NCBI GenBank assembly: GCA_900554705.1
Contig: USIH01000110.1
Location: 1 to 7,321 of the forward strand
DNA from: an uncultured Eubacteriales bacterium
Lineage (GTDB): Bacteria > Bacillota > Clostridia > Oscillospirales > Oscillospiraceae
Length of the DNA stretch: 7,321 nucleotides
Reading direction: 5' to 3'
In this document: one piece after another, positions 1-5,973 of the stretch
Layout of the letters: each line of letters begins with the position of its first letter
How positions within the stretch are numbered: position 1 is the stretch's first letter
The notes under the pieces: generated by a model
The model's database searches: none
What the model was told of the DNA's origin: nothing
What the model saw: the letters and a program-made list of their open reading frames with translations, nothing else
Program-made: the position numbers and the translations under genes

Positions 1-23
1 TCCGAACCTTTTTGGCAGTCTCC

Positions 24-55
24 CAGCGTGTCGAAAAAGGTTTTTCGACACGCTG
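24..55. repeat. Perfect 15-bp inverted repeat with 2-nt centre
   Basis: Bases 24-38 (CAGCGTGTCGAAAAA) are the exact reverse complement of 41-55, separated by GG. It lies next to the terminator-like stem-loop at 56-89, on the 3' side of the minus-strand deacetylase gene. Such a perfect palindrome with A/T tracts at the centre could be a second terminator element, a protein-binding site or one copy of a dispersed intergenic repeat. The sequence alone does not decide between these. Confidence 0.7.
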
Positions 56-89
56 AAAGCCCGCAGCCGCTTTGGCGGCTGCGGGCTTT
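56..89 (-). terminator. Terminator stem-loop after the deacetylase gene
   Basis: Bases 56-70 (AAAGCCCGCAGCCGC) pair perfectly with 75-89, giving a 15-bp GC-rich stem with a 4-nt loop flanked by A and T runs, 14 nt beyond the stop codon of the minus-strand deacetylase. The T tail is only three bases on the minus strand. On the plus strand T-rich sequence follows (TTATTCGGTTTTT), so it could act in both directions. It closes the nrdR-deacetylase transcription unit. Confidence 0.75.
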
Positions 90-103
90 GCTTATTCGGT
101 TTT

Positions 104-1345
104 TCATGTTCCGGCGGAGGCGACATAGGCGGCAAAGGTGTCCAGTCCCGTGTAGCGCGAAACATAATAGCGGTTGACCAAGAACGGATCGTCGGAGGTG
201 TTATACAGGCCGCCGTTCATCTTGATCCCGAAGAGATAATACTGCGGGCCAAGCTCCAGCGTGTCGCCGTTATACATCCCCGTGGGGTAACACAGCACAT
301 AGGGCACCAGGCCGGTCGTCCGCGCCAGCTTCAGGCGGGACAGACGCATCTGATCCTCCTGCGCGCTGCGGCTGAGGTTGGAAAGGTACTCGTGTGTGAA
401 GGTGTGGCTCTGGATCGAGACCACGCCGGACTGCGCCATTTCCCTGACCTGCTCGGGCGTCGCCTTGTGGCTCATGCCCATATGGTCGGCAATGATGAAG
501 ACCGTCGCCTTGACCTGATATTTCTTCAGCAGCGGGAAAAGGTACTCGTAGTTGTCCAGATAGCCGTCGTCGAAGGTCAGGATCACGGGCTTGTCGTACT
601 CGTCCAAATAGGCAAGGTCTTCAAACCAGATCGGATCGTAGCCGTTGTCGAGCAGATACTGCAGCTGCTCCTCCAGCGTCGACGGGCTGACCATCAGCTC
701 GGCGCTGCCCCACGAGGTATCGTCGTTGACGGCATGGTACATCAGCACAGGCACGTTAACGCCCTGCGGGATCTCGAAGGGGCGGGCGGCAGGCGTGATA
801 TAGGTCACGTCGTACTCCTCGTCGTAGAGCGTGGGGTAGCCCAGCGCCTCGACGCACTCCTGAAAGAGAATATAGGTCTGCTCGGAGACCGTACAGACGC
901 CGTCCTGCACGTCGACCGACGTTCCGTTCGCGGTAATGCGCTCCGCCGTCACCTCAAGCGTGTCGTGCGCGGTGTGCATCCGCACGGAGGGCTGCGTCGC
1001 CTCCAGCGTCATGCCCAGCGCATCGGCAAAGGCAGGCGCGGCAATATAGTGCCTTCCGTCGATCCACCAGCTCTCCACCGCCTTACCGGCAAGCACCATC
1101 GCAGGCTCCTGCACCAGCATTTCGGGCAGCGGCTCCGTGGGCGGTTCCGTCGACGCCTCGGTCGTCGGTGCCTCCGGTTTGGTCGTCGTCGGCGCTTCGG
1201 TCGCTTGCGTCGTCTGCCGCGGCGCGGTCGTCGCCGACGCGCGCGTCGGCGACGCCGGCTTTTCGCCGCGCGGCAGGAAGAGGAACAGAGCGACCGCGAT
1301 CAGTATGGCAAGAACCACGGAAAGGATCACGATCAGGCGCTTCAT
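104..1345 (-). CDS. Secreted or membrane-anchored polysaccharide deacetylase (NodB family)
   Basis: The 413-residue protein is predicted to act outside the cell, removing acetyl groups from an N-acetylglucosamine-containing cell-wall or exopolysaccharide. Residues 4-24 form a hydrophobic signal or membrane anchor after MKR. Residues 28-75 are a Thr/Pro/Ala/Glu-rich wall-spanning linker. Residues about 84-185 look like a copper-amine-oxidase N-terminal-type domain (weaker call). Residues about 196-405 are the NodB deacetylase domain. Visible motifs are PVLMYH (199-204), TFDDG (257-261) with the catalytic and metal Asp residues, SHTFTH (313-318) with two metal-binding His residues, and YPTG (353-356). 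The start ATG follows GGAGGAG closely and overlaps the nrdR stop by 4 nt, so the two are probably translationally coupled. The natural substrate cannot be read from the sequence. Confidence 0.9.
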   Translation of the reverse strand: MKRLIVILSVVLAILIAVALFLFLPRGEKPASPTRASATTAPRQTTQATEAPTTTKPEAPTTEASTEPPTEPLPEMLVQEPAMVLAGKAVESWWIDGRHYIAAPAFADALGMTLEATQPSVRMHTAHDTLEVTAERITANGTSVDVQDGVCTVSEQTYILFQECVEALGYPTLYDEEYDVTYITPAARPFEIPQGVNVPVLMYHAVNDDTSWGSAELMVSPSTLEEQLQYLLDNGYDPIWFEDLAYLDEYDKPVILTFDDGYLDNYEYLFPLLKKYQVKATVFIIADHMGMSHKATPEQVREMAQSGVVSIQSHTFTHEYLSNLSRSAQEDQMRLSRLKLARTTGLVPYVLCYPTGMYNGDTLELGPQYYLFGIKMNGGLYNTSDDPFLVNRYYVSRYTGLDTFAAYVASAGT

Positions 1346-1797
1346 TTCTCCTCCAAGATCTTATTCAGCTCATGCATGAAGCTGTTGATGTCCTTGAACT
1401 GGCGATAGACCGACGCGAAACGGACGTAGGCCACCTCGTCGAGCGGCTTGAGGCGCTCCATGACCAGCTCACCGATCTTGCCGGTGCTGACCTCGCGTTC
1501 GAGGGAGTTCTGCACGATCTGCTCGATCTCGCCGACGGCCTTTTCCAGATCCGCCATGCTGACCGGACGCTTCTCGCAGGCGCGCACCATGCCGCGCAGG
1601 ATCTTGTTGCGATCGAACGGCTCGCGGCTGTTATCCTTCTTCACCACCACGACAGGCAGGCTCTCCACCGTTTCATAGGTCGTAAACCGCTTTTGGCAGG
1701 AGAGGCATTCTCTGCGGCGGCGAATGCTGCTGCTGTCGTCGGAATGGCGCGAGTCGACGACCTTGCTTTCCTGATAACCACAGTAGGGACATTTCAT
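1342..1797 (-). CDS. nrdR: Transcriptional repressor NrdR
   Basis: NrdR senses ATP/dATP and represses ribonucleotide reductase genes by binding NrdR boxes. The product is 151 residues, typical for the family. It opens with MKCPYCG and has a four-cysteine zinc ribbon (C3, C6, C31, C34) and the basic stretch SIRRRREC. An ATP-cone domain follows from about residue 48 to 138, with [14 protein letters not shown] and the typical [13 protein letters not shown] place the start at 1797 because AAGGAG (1806-1811) lies 8 nt upstream and the family begins exactly at MKCP. A TTG at 1830 would add 11 atypical residues. The gene has its own promoter and overlaps the downstream deacetylase by 4 nt. No ribonucleotide reductase gene and no clear NrdR box is in the window. 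Confidence 0.96.
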   Translation of the reverse strand: MKCPYCGYQESKVVDSRHSDDSSSIRRRRECLSCQKRFTTYETVESLPVVVVKKDNSREPFDRNKILRGMVRACEKRPVSMADLEKAVGEIEQIVQNSLEREVSTGKIGELVMERLKPLDEVAYVRFASVYRQFKDINSFMHELNKILEEK

Positions 1798-1843
1798 AGC
1801 TTTTTCTCCTTTCTTTGCGCAGGCGCGCAAAAGGCATAGTATT

Positions 1844-1872
1844 ATTTTACCAGAAAAAGCGCGAAAAGTCCA
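1844..1872 (-). promoter_or_regulatory. Sigma-A-type promoter of nrdR
   Basis: Read on the minus strand, TGGACT (1867-1872) is a 4-of-6 match to the -35 consensus. It is followed after 17 nt by TAAAAT (1844-1849) as the -10. Transcription should start near 1837, giving a leader of about 40 nt. The leader holds a 7-bp hairpin (1814-1820 with 1825-1831) just ahead of the AAGGAG. The -35 begins only a few bases after the stop codon of the upstream DUF6514-like gene, so readthrough could add to expression. Confidence 0.65.
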
Positions 1873-1875
1873 CGG

Positions 1876-2145
1876 TTATTTGCCTAATTTTGCCTCCACC
1901 ACGTCGCGCAGGGTGTTCGGCGTTGTACCGGTGCTGTAAAGCTGCTCCAAAAGCGCACGGATCCAATCGCTTGACGTGGTCACGTGACGCACCGACGCCG
2001 TTTCCATGCGGGAGGCGCGCCGCATCACGATCTCGGCGCCGTAGCCCGTGCAGCAGTTGGTTCGCTCCTTGAGGCAATAGTAACTCAGCACCGCCGTTTC
2101 GCCCGCATCGGTCTGGATTTCGCGCGTTCCGTAGTATGTTCTCAT
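1876..2145 (-). CDS. Small DUF6514-like protein
   Basis: The 89-residue protein has no known function. Its N-terminal pattern (MRTYYGTREI, an acidic turn, then SYYCL and YGAEIV) and its C-terminal TPNTLRDVVE resemble the clostridial family DUF6514; this is recognition from memory, not a search. It has no signal peptide or membrane segment and is probably cytosolic. A pair of adjacent cysteines sits at 31-32. The start at 2145 is chosen because AGGGAGG (2154-2160) lies 8 nt upstream. A longer reading to 2466 would run through low-complexity sequence and the divergent promoter, so it is not credible. The gene is divergent from the cytidylate-kinase-like gene and upstream of nrdR. No confident promoter is seen, and no terminator before nrdR. 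Confidence 0.75.
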   Translation of the reverse strand: MRTYYGTREIQTDAGETAVLSYYCLKERTNCCTGYGAEIVMRRASRMETASVRHVTTSSDWIRALLEQLYSTGTTPNTLRDVVEAKLGK

Positions 2146-2407
2146 TCCGCGTCCCTCCCTTTTCTTCATTGAAACACAATTTCCGCCCGCTTTCCAGCTT
2201 TTTCCTTCGCTTTGTTTCGACATCATGCCGAAAACCGGACGTGAAATCTTTTGTTTTTTTCTCGTTTTTCGGAAAAACCGTCGTTTTCTCCACTTCAAGC
2301 TTGCCCGCCTGTGTCGAAGCGTGGCGTTTGATTTTTTTGAAAAAATTTTTTTGCGCAGCGGCGGCAAATATGATATAATATAGAAAACCAAACAGGAGGC
2401 GATTTCC
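2146..2407. other. Divergent AT-rich intergenic region
   Basis: This spacer separates the minus-strand DUF6514-like gene from the plus-strand cytidylate-kinase-like gene. It contains many T and A runs (around 2250-2275 and 2331-2352), an imperfect palindrome at 2214-2235 centred on CATCATG, and the promoter of the plus-strand gene at its right end. I see no credible gene in it, and no convincing sigma-A promoter for the minus-strand gene. Confidence 0.7.
2351..2379 (+). promoter_or_regulatory. Extended -10 promoter of the kinase-like gene
   Basis: A perfect TATAAT (2374-2379) is preceded by TG one base away (2371-2372), forming an extended -10. TTGCGC (2351-2356) is a weak -35 at the ideal 17-nt spacing. 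Runs of T and A directly upstream (2331-2352) could act as an UP element that contacts the polymerase alpha subunit. The start codon follows with AGGAGG at 2394-2399. Confidence 0.8.
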
Positions 2408-3004
2408 ATGAAAAGCATCATCACCATCAGCCGTGAATTTGGCAGCGGTGGACACTCCATCGGCAAATTGGTCGCTGAAAAGCTCGCCTACCGTTTTTAT
2501 GACCGTGCGCTGGTCGATCAGGTCGCGGAGCGCAGCGGTTTTTCGCCGGAGTTCATTCTGGAAAACGGCGAATACGCCAGCGCAAGGAGCAGTCTTCTGT
2601 TCGCCCTTGCGGCAGCCGGTCAGTATTCCGGCCTTTCCATGCAGGATCGGCTGTACATCGAGCAGGCAAAGATCATTGAAGAATTTGCCGACACCGGCCG
2701 CTGCGTCATCGTCGGCCGCTGCGCAGACTACATCCTGCGCGACCGCACCGACTGCCTGCACGTCTTCATCTGCGCGGATATGAAGAGCCGCGCGGAACGC
2801 ATCGTTGCGCGCTACGGCCAGAACGAAAAGTCGCCGGAGAAGCGCCTGACGGAAAAGGATCAGAAGCGCAAGGTGTACTACAAGAACTACACCGGCCGCG
2901 TCTGGGGACAAGCGCAGAACTATGACCTGTGCCTGAACAGCGGTGTCCTCGGTGTCGAAACCTGCGCAGAGCTGATCGCGCAGATCGCCTCCCAGAAGGA
3001 TTGA
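2408..3004 (+). CDS. Cytidylate-kinase-like family protein
   Basis: This 198-residue cytosolic P-loop protein belongs to the cytidylate-kinase-like group (Pfam-type Cytidylate_kin2). It starts with ITISREFGSGG and has a nucleotide-binding loop at about 9-20 (REFGSGGHSIGK). A second conserved block IVGRCADYIL (101-110) and a basic lid-like segment RKVYYKNYTG (154-163) precede NYDLCLNS near the C terminus. The group resembles CMP/dCMP kinase, but many clostridial members coexist with a true cmk and their substrate is unproven, so I give no gene symbol. ATG 2408 is supported by AGGAGG 8 nt upstream and by the promoter at 2351-2379. It is probably co-transcribed with the thioredoxin gene 74 nt downstream. 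Confidence 0.88.
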   Translation: MKSIITISREFGSGGHSIGKLVAEKLAYRFYDRALVDQVAERSGFSPEFILENGEYASARSSLLFALAAAGQYSGLSMQDRLYIEQAKIIEEFADTGRCVIVGRCADYILRDRTDCLHVFICADMKSRAERIVARYGQNEKSPEKRLTEKDQKRKVYYKNYTGRVWGQAQNYDLCLNSGVLGVETCAELIAQIASQKD

Positions 3005-3025
3005 CGCATCGCGCGCACGGACAAA

Positions 3026-3077
3026 ATAGTATAAAATCGCTCTTTTGCAGATACTATACCTGCAAAGGAGTGATTTT
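3026..3077 (+). promoter_or_regulatory. RNA hairpin masking the thioredoxin ribosome binding site
   Basis: As RNA, 3033-3050 can pair with 3060-3077 in an 18-bp stem: 16 Watson-Crick pairs plus G-U wobbles at 3039/3071 and 3043/3067, with no bulge. The loop is AUACUAUAC. The Shine-Dalgarno AAGGAG (3065-3070) is fully inside the 3' arm, and the TTG start lies 2 nt beyond the stem. The loop bases 3051-3057 are also the exact complement of 3026-3032, so an alternative 7-bp helix is possible. The T run 3074-3080 means it could also work as an attenuator-type terminator between kinase and thioredoxin. The pairing is seen directly; a regulatory role is inferred. Confidence 0.7.
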
Positions 3078-3078
3078 T

Positions 3079-3390
3079 TTGACGCATTTGACAGGTGAAA
3101 ACTATGCCTCCGAGGTCGGACGCGCCGACCGCCCCGTTCTGATCGACTTCTTCTCGCCCGCCTGCGCGCCCTGCCGCGCGCTCGCGCCGACCTTTGAAAC
3201 GCTGGCGGCGCAGTACGGCGACCGCTACAAGTTCTGCAAGGTGGACGTGGACGCGCAGGACGACCTGACGGAGCGCTTCCGCATCCTCAGCGTGCCGACG
3301 CTTGTTCTGCTGCAAGACGGCGAAGTGATCCACCGCGTCAGCGGCGTGCGCTCGGAGAAGGAACTGAAACGCATTTTTGACATGAATTAA
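3079..3390 (+). CDS. Thioredoxin-family protein with CAPC active site, TTG start
   Basis: This 103-residue, single-domain thioredoxin-fold protein is predicted to carry out thiol-disulfide exchange in the cytosol. Residues 19-32 hold the beta strand PVLIDFF and the redox motif CAPC (C29, C32). The cis-proline loop SVPTLV has P73, and LAPTFE (35-40) matches the conserved helix. It differs from classical thioredoxin: CAPC replaces CGPC, and the two Trp positions before it are Phe25 and Ala28. An extra Cys is at 53. The TTG at 3079 is the only start well placed, 8 nt after AAGGAG (3065-3070). The frame is open upstream to 2929, but that part overlaps the kinase gene and is not thioredoxin-like. 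Translation is probably limited by the hairpin over the ribosome binding site. Confidence 0.9.
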   Translation: MTHLTGENYASEVGRADRPVLIDFFSPACAPCRALAPTFETLAAQYGDRYKFCKVDVDAQDDLTERFRILSVPTLVLLQDGEVIHRVSGVRSEKELKRIFDMN

Positions 3391-3394
3391 CGAA

Positions 3395-3423
3395 GCGGGG
3401 TCGCCTCAAAGAGGCGGCCCCGC
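3395..3423. terminator. Shared bidirectional terminator between thioredoxin and gap
   Basis: GCGGGGTCGCCTC (3395-3407) pairs with 3411-3423 around an AAA loop, a 13-bp stem with one G-U pair. It lies between the stop codons of two convergent genes (3390 and 3435). The sequence beyond the stem is AT-rich on both sides but lacks a long T run, so efficiency is uncertain. Confidence 0.8.
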
Positions 3424-3434
3424 CGCATATTTCA

Positions 3435-4466
3435 TTACAGGAGATTGGAGAAGTGCTTGATGGTGCGAACCATCTGAGAAACGTAGGAGTTCTCGTTGTC
3501 GTACCAAGAGACGACCTGCACCTGCGTGGTGCCGTTGTCGAGGTTGATAGCCATGGTCTGCGTGGCATCGAACAGAGAGCCGAAGCGCATACCGATGACA
3601 TCGGAGGAGACGATCTGATCTTCGTTGTAGCCGAAGGACTCGGTCGCTTCCTTCTTCATCTGGGCATTGATCGCATCGACGGAGACGGTGCCCTTGACGA
3701 TGGCGTTGAGGATGGTGGTGGAGCCGGTGGGCGTGGGAACGCGCTGCGCGGCGCCGATGAGCTTACCGTTCAGCTCGGGGATGACCAGGCCGATCGCCTT
3801 GGCGGCGCCGGTGGAGTTGGGAACGATGTTGATCGCGCCTGCACGGCTGCGGCGGAGGTCGCCCTTACGCTGCGGGCCGTCGAGGATCATCTGGTCGCCG
3901 GTGTAAGCATGGATGGTGCACATAATGCCGGACTCAATCGGAGCAAGGTCGTTCAGAGCCTTGGCCATCGGAGCGAGGCAGTTGGTAGTGCAGGAAGCGG
4001 CGGAAATGATGTTGTCTTCGCGGGTCAGGGTGTCGTGGTTGACGTTATAGACGATCGTGGGCAGGTCGTTGCCGGCGGGAGCGGAGATGACGACCTTCTT
4101 CGCACCGGCGTCGATGTGCGCCTGTGCCTTTGCCTTGCTGGTGTAGAAGCCGGTGCACTCAAGCACGACGTCAACACCCAGCTTGCCCCAAGGCAACTCG
4201 GCAGCGTTTGGCATCTTGTAGATGACGATCTTCTTGCCATCGACCGTGATATAGTTGTCTTCGCCTTCGCCTTCGTTGAAGCCGATCTCGTGACCCATGG
4301 CGACGTAGTTGCCCTGCGTGGAGTCGTACTTCAGCAGATGTGCAAGCATCTTCGCGGAAGTCAGGTCGTTGATGGCGACGATCTCATAGTCGCTGTCGCC
4401 GAACATCTGACGGAATGCCAGACGACCAATTCTGCCAAAACCATTGATTGCAACTTTTACAGACAT
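3435..4466 (-). CDS. gap: Glyceraldehyde-3-phosphate dehydrogenase (NAD-dependent, glycolytic)
   Basis: GAPDH oxidises and phosphorylates glyceraldehyde-3-phosphate to 1,3-bisphosphoglycerate in cytosolic glycolysis. The 343-residue product is full length and shows the Rossmann motif NGFGRIG (8-14), Asp34 in AINDL (typical of NAD preference), and catalytic Cys159 in SCTTNC. The base His186 is in TIHAYT, and PNSTGAAKA (216-224) and WYDNENSY (321-328) are also present. The C-terminal block [14 protein letters not shown] is of the variant type I associate with Clostridia rather than the usual YDNEWGYS. The start at 4466 has GGAGG 7 nt upstream and its own promoter. It is transcribed alone, unlike the gap-pgk-tpi arrangement common in Firmicutes. 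Confidence 0.98.
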   Translation of the reverse strand: MSVKVAINGFGRIGRLAFRQMFGDSDYEIVAINDLTSAKMLAHLLKYDSTQGNYVAMGHEIGFNEGEGEDNYITVDGKKIVIYKMPNAAELPWGKLGVDVVLECTGFYTSKAKAQAHIDAGAKKVVISAPAGNDLPTIVYNVNHDTLTREDNIISAASCTTNCLAPMAKALNDLAPIESGIMCTIHAYTGDQMILDGPQRKGDLRRSRAGAINIVPNSTGAAKAIGLVIPELNGKLIGAAQRVPTPTGSTTILNAIVKGTVSVDAINAQMKKEATESFGYNEDQIVSSDVIGMRFGSLFDATQTMAINLDNGTTQVQVVSWYDNENSYVSQMVRTIKHFSNLL

Positions 4467-4530
4467 TGTGTTTCCTCCATGAAATGATTACCGCGAAAGC
4501 GGCATCAGGATTGCATTTCTCAGCGGTATT

Positions 4531-4559
4531 ATTATATACGATTTTTCGCGGACGCGCAA
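4531..4559 (-). promoter_or_regulatory. Sigma-A-type promoter of gap
   Basis: On the minus strand a perfect TATAAT (4531-4536) follows TTGCGC (4554-4559) with a 17-nt spacer. A consensus TTGACA also exists at 4561-4566, but 24 nt from the -10, too far to be used with it. The predicted leader is about 55-60 nt and contains a small CCGC/GCGG stem (4491-4502) upstream of the GGAGG. Confidence 0.75.
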
Positions 4560-4609
4560 CTGTCAAAATCCATTAATTTATTCCTGATTTCGGCAGATTT
4601 TTGACTGTT

Positions 4610-4873
4610 TTACTCGACAATGCCAAGTTTCCGGAGCTGATCGAGGAAGTCGTCGACATCGGCGCGGATCTGCTCGACCGGCGCGTCGTAATCCTGCGCC
4701 AGACGCGCGGCAATCTGCTCGCTGTCGCGCGCCTCGGGCAGCATTTTCCAAATTTCCGCTCCGATCTCGTTGAGCGTCATCATACCGTTTAAGTCGAGCG
4801 CCGTCTTTCCCGTCGGCACCAGCAGCACGTCGCCTGCGACCTCGCGCAGGACAAATTCTCGCAGGATCTTCAT
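4610..4873 (-). CDS. PqqD-like peptide-binding protein (RiPP recognition element)
   Basis: The 87-residue protein matches the PqqD fold, a winged-helix peptide chaperone that binds the leader of a precursor peptide and presents it to a radical SAM enzyme. The pattern runs from FVLREVAGDVLLVP through GKTALDLNGMMTLNEIGAEIW (central block, about 22-42) to a C-terminal helix VDDFLDQLRKLGIV (73-86). The start ATG overlaps the stop of the radical SAM gene by 4 nt, which couples them. It is the last gene of the right-hand operon, and no strong terminator separates it from the gap promoter. PqqD-like proteins occur in many pathways, so pyrroloquinoline quinone itself is not implied; no other pqq gene is seen. 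Confidence 0.88.
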   Translation of the reverse strand: MKILREFVLREVAGDVLLVPTGKTALDLNGMMTLNEIGAEIWKMLPEARDSEQIAARLAQDYDAPVEQIRADVDDFLDQLRKLGIVE

Positions 4874-5973
4874 GTTATCTGCTCCCTTTCTCTCCGCATG
4901 GCTTCCGCATAGGCTTCCCCCATCCGGCAGACATATTCCGGTTTTTGGTCAAAGCGACCGGTCTCGCAGAGGCATTTCGCCGCGCAAACCTGACAGGCGC
5001 TGCGCAGGGCGCAGCCCTCGCAGTCCCTCGGCAGACGGATGGCCGCGGTCTGCTCGCGCAGCGTCTTCCACGCGTGGGCAAGCCCCTGCGGATAGACCGG
5101 CACGGCGGGTCTTGTCATCTGCCCGCATGGCAGCAGCTTGCCGTCCCAGCTGAGCCAGAAGCCCGTGACGCCTGCGCGGCAGTTGATCCCCTCGCCGGTC
5201 GGCTCGCAGTCCTCGTCCTCGCGCGGGACGGCCTGCCCCGCGCAGACCGCGTCCGCCAAACGGCAGAAGCGCTCCGGCGCCTGCGTCAGGCGCTGATAGG
5301 TCGCGTAAAAGCGCCCCGCCTCCTCCGGCGTGAAGCGGAAGTTCTCGCCCACGCGCTCCGGATGGGCGCGCAGCGGCGGGAAGAGGTAAGACACGGCGAT
5401 CGCCTTTGCGCCGAGGGGCTCCGCTTCGCGCAGCACGTTCGGCAGGTCTTCACAATTATCCGGCGTGAGCGACATGGTGACGCGCACGTCGATCCCTGCG
5501 GCGCGCAGCGCCTCGATGTTCGCCCGCACCCGATCGTAGGCGGGGAGGCCGCACAGGCGCTCGTAGCCCTCGTTGCTGGTCGCGTAAATGGATATGCTGA
5601 CCCGCGCGGGCGGCTGTTCGATCAGGAGGTCGCGCAGCGCGCCGTCAAGCAGGTAGCCGTTGGAGTTGACGGAGAGGACAAAGCCCATCTTCTGGATCGT
5701 CCGGTAGATCTCCGGAAAGTCGGGGCGCAGCGTCGGCTCCCCGCCGGTCAGCAGCAGAAAGACGGTACCGGCGCGCTTAGCCTCCTGCGCAAGGTCGATC
5801 CACTGCTGCGCGCTCAACTCCGCGCCGCGCGCCTGCTGCTCCTGCGCCGTCAGGTGGACGTAACACATTTTGCAGTGGAAGTTGCAGCGCGGCGTCAGCT
5901 CGAAGGTGCCGCCGATGGGCAGGCCGAGCGCGCGTCCCTTCGCATGAAGGTATCTTGACAAAATCGGTTCCAT
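4870..5973 (-). CDS. Radical SAM/SPASM-domain peptide maturase-like enzyme
   Basis: This 367-residue enzyme should use S-adenosylmethionine and iron-sulfur clusters for radical chemistry, most likely on a peptide given its PqqD partner. The SAM-binding cluster motif is CNFHCKMC (C30, C34, C37), followed by GGEP (77-80) and a TIM-barrel core to about 210. The C-terminal SPASM region carries C265, then G278 and C283 in the usual C-x12-G-x4-C spacing. C318, C321, C327, C330, C334, C336 and a final C349 follow, enough for auxiliary clusters. The spacing C327-x2-C330 differs by one from the usual x3. The start abuts the upstream stop directly (TAAATG), with GGGAGG 9 nt before it. The reaction (crosslink, epimerisation or other) cannot be told from sequence. 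Confidence 0.92.
   Translation of the reverse strand: MEPILSRYLHAKGRALGLPIGGTFELTPRCNFHCKMCYVHLTAQEQQARGAELSAQQWIDLAQEAKRAGTVFLLLTGGEPTLRPDFPEIYRTIQKMGFVLSVNSNGYLLDGALRDLLIEQPPARVSISIYATSNEGYERLCGLPAYDRVRANIEALRAAGIDVRVTMSLTPDNCEDLPNVLREAEPLGAKAIAVSYLFPPLRAHPERVGENFRFTPEEAGRFYATYQRLTQAPERFCRLADAVCAGQAVPREDEDCEPTGEGINCRAGVTGFWLSWDGKLLPCGQMTRPAVPVYPQGLAHAWKTLREQTAAIRLPRDCEGCALRSACQVCAAKCLCETGRFDQKPEYVCRMGEAYAEAMRREREQIT

Noticed and set aside
392..1408. Long plus-strand reading frame (338 residues) opposite the deacetylase
   Set aside because: It is antisense to a gene with clear NodB motifs, is extremely Arg/His rich with no recognisable domain, and arises from GC-rich codon bias.
1876..2466. 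Extended 196-residue start for the DUF6514-like gene
   Set aside because: The extra N-terminal part crosses the divergent promoter and AT-rich spacer and is low complexity. ATG 2145 has AGGGAGG at the right distance.
1847..2911. Minus-strand reading frame of 354 residues spanning the divergent region
   Set aside because: It runs antisense through the kinase-like gene and its promoter and overlaps the DUF6514-like gene in a different frame. No family-like sequence is seen.
3026..3077. Full H-type pseudoknot combining the 18-bp stem and the 7-bp loop-flank helix
   Set aside because: The connecting loops would be 0, 0 and 2 nt, sterically too short. Only competing or partial structures are plausible.
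2929..3390. Longer thioredoxin reading frame with an ATG at 2929
   Set aside because: The extra 50 residues overlap the kinase gene, lack thioredoxin similarity and are rich in Arg. TTG 3079 has a well-placed AAGGAG.
3453..4487. Plus-strand reading frame of 344 residues opposite gap
   Set aside because: It is a mirror of the highly conserved GAPDH coding sequence, with no independent ribosome binding site or domain.
4532..4573. 13-codon minus-strand mini-ORF with an AGGA 8 nt upstream, after the pqqD-like gene, considered as a precursor peptide
   Set aside because: It is too short for a leader plus core, it overlaps the -35 and -10 of gap, and its bases are explained by the promoter.
4945..5958. 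Plus-strand reading frame of 337 residues opposite the radical SAM gene
   Set aside because: It is antisense to an unambiguous radical SAM/SPASM gene, and its Arg/Ala-rich composition is typical of a shadow frame.
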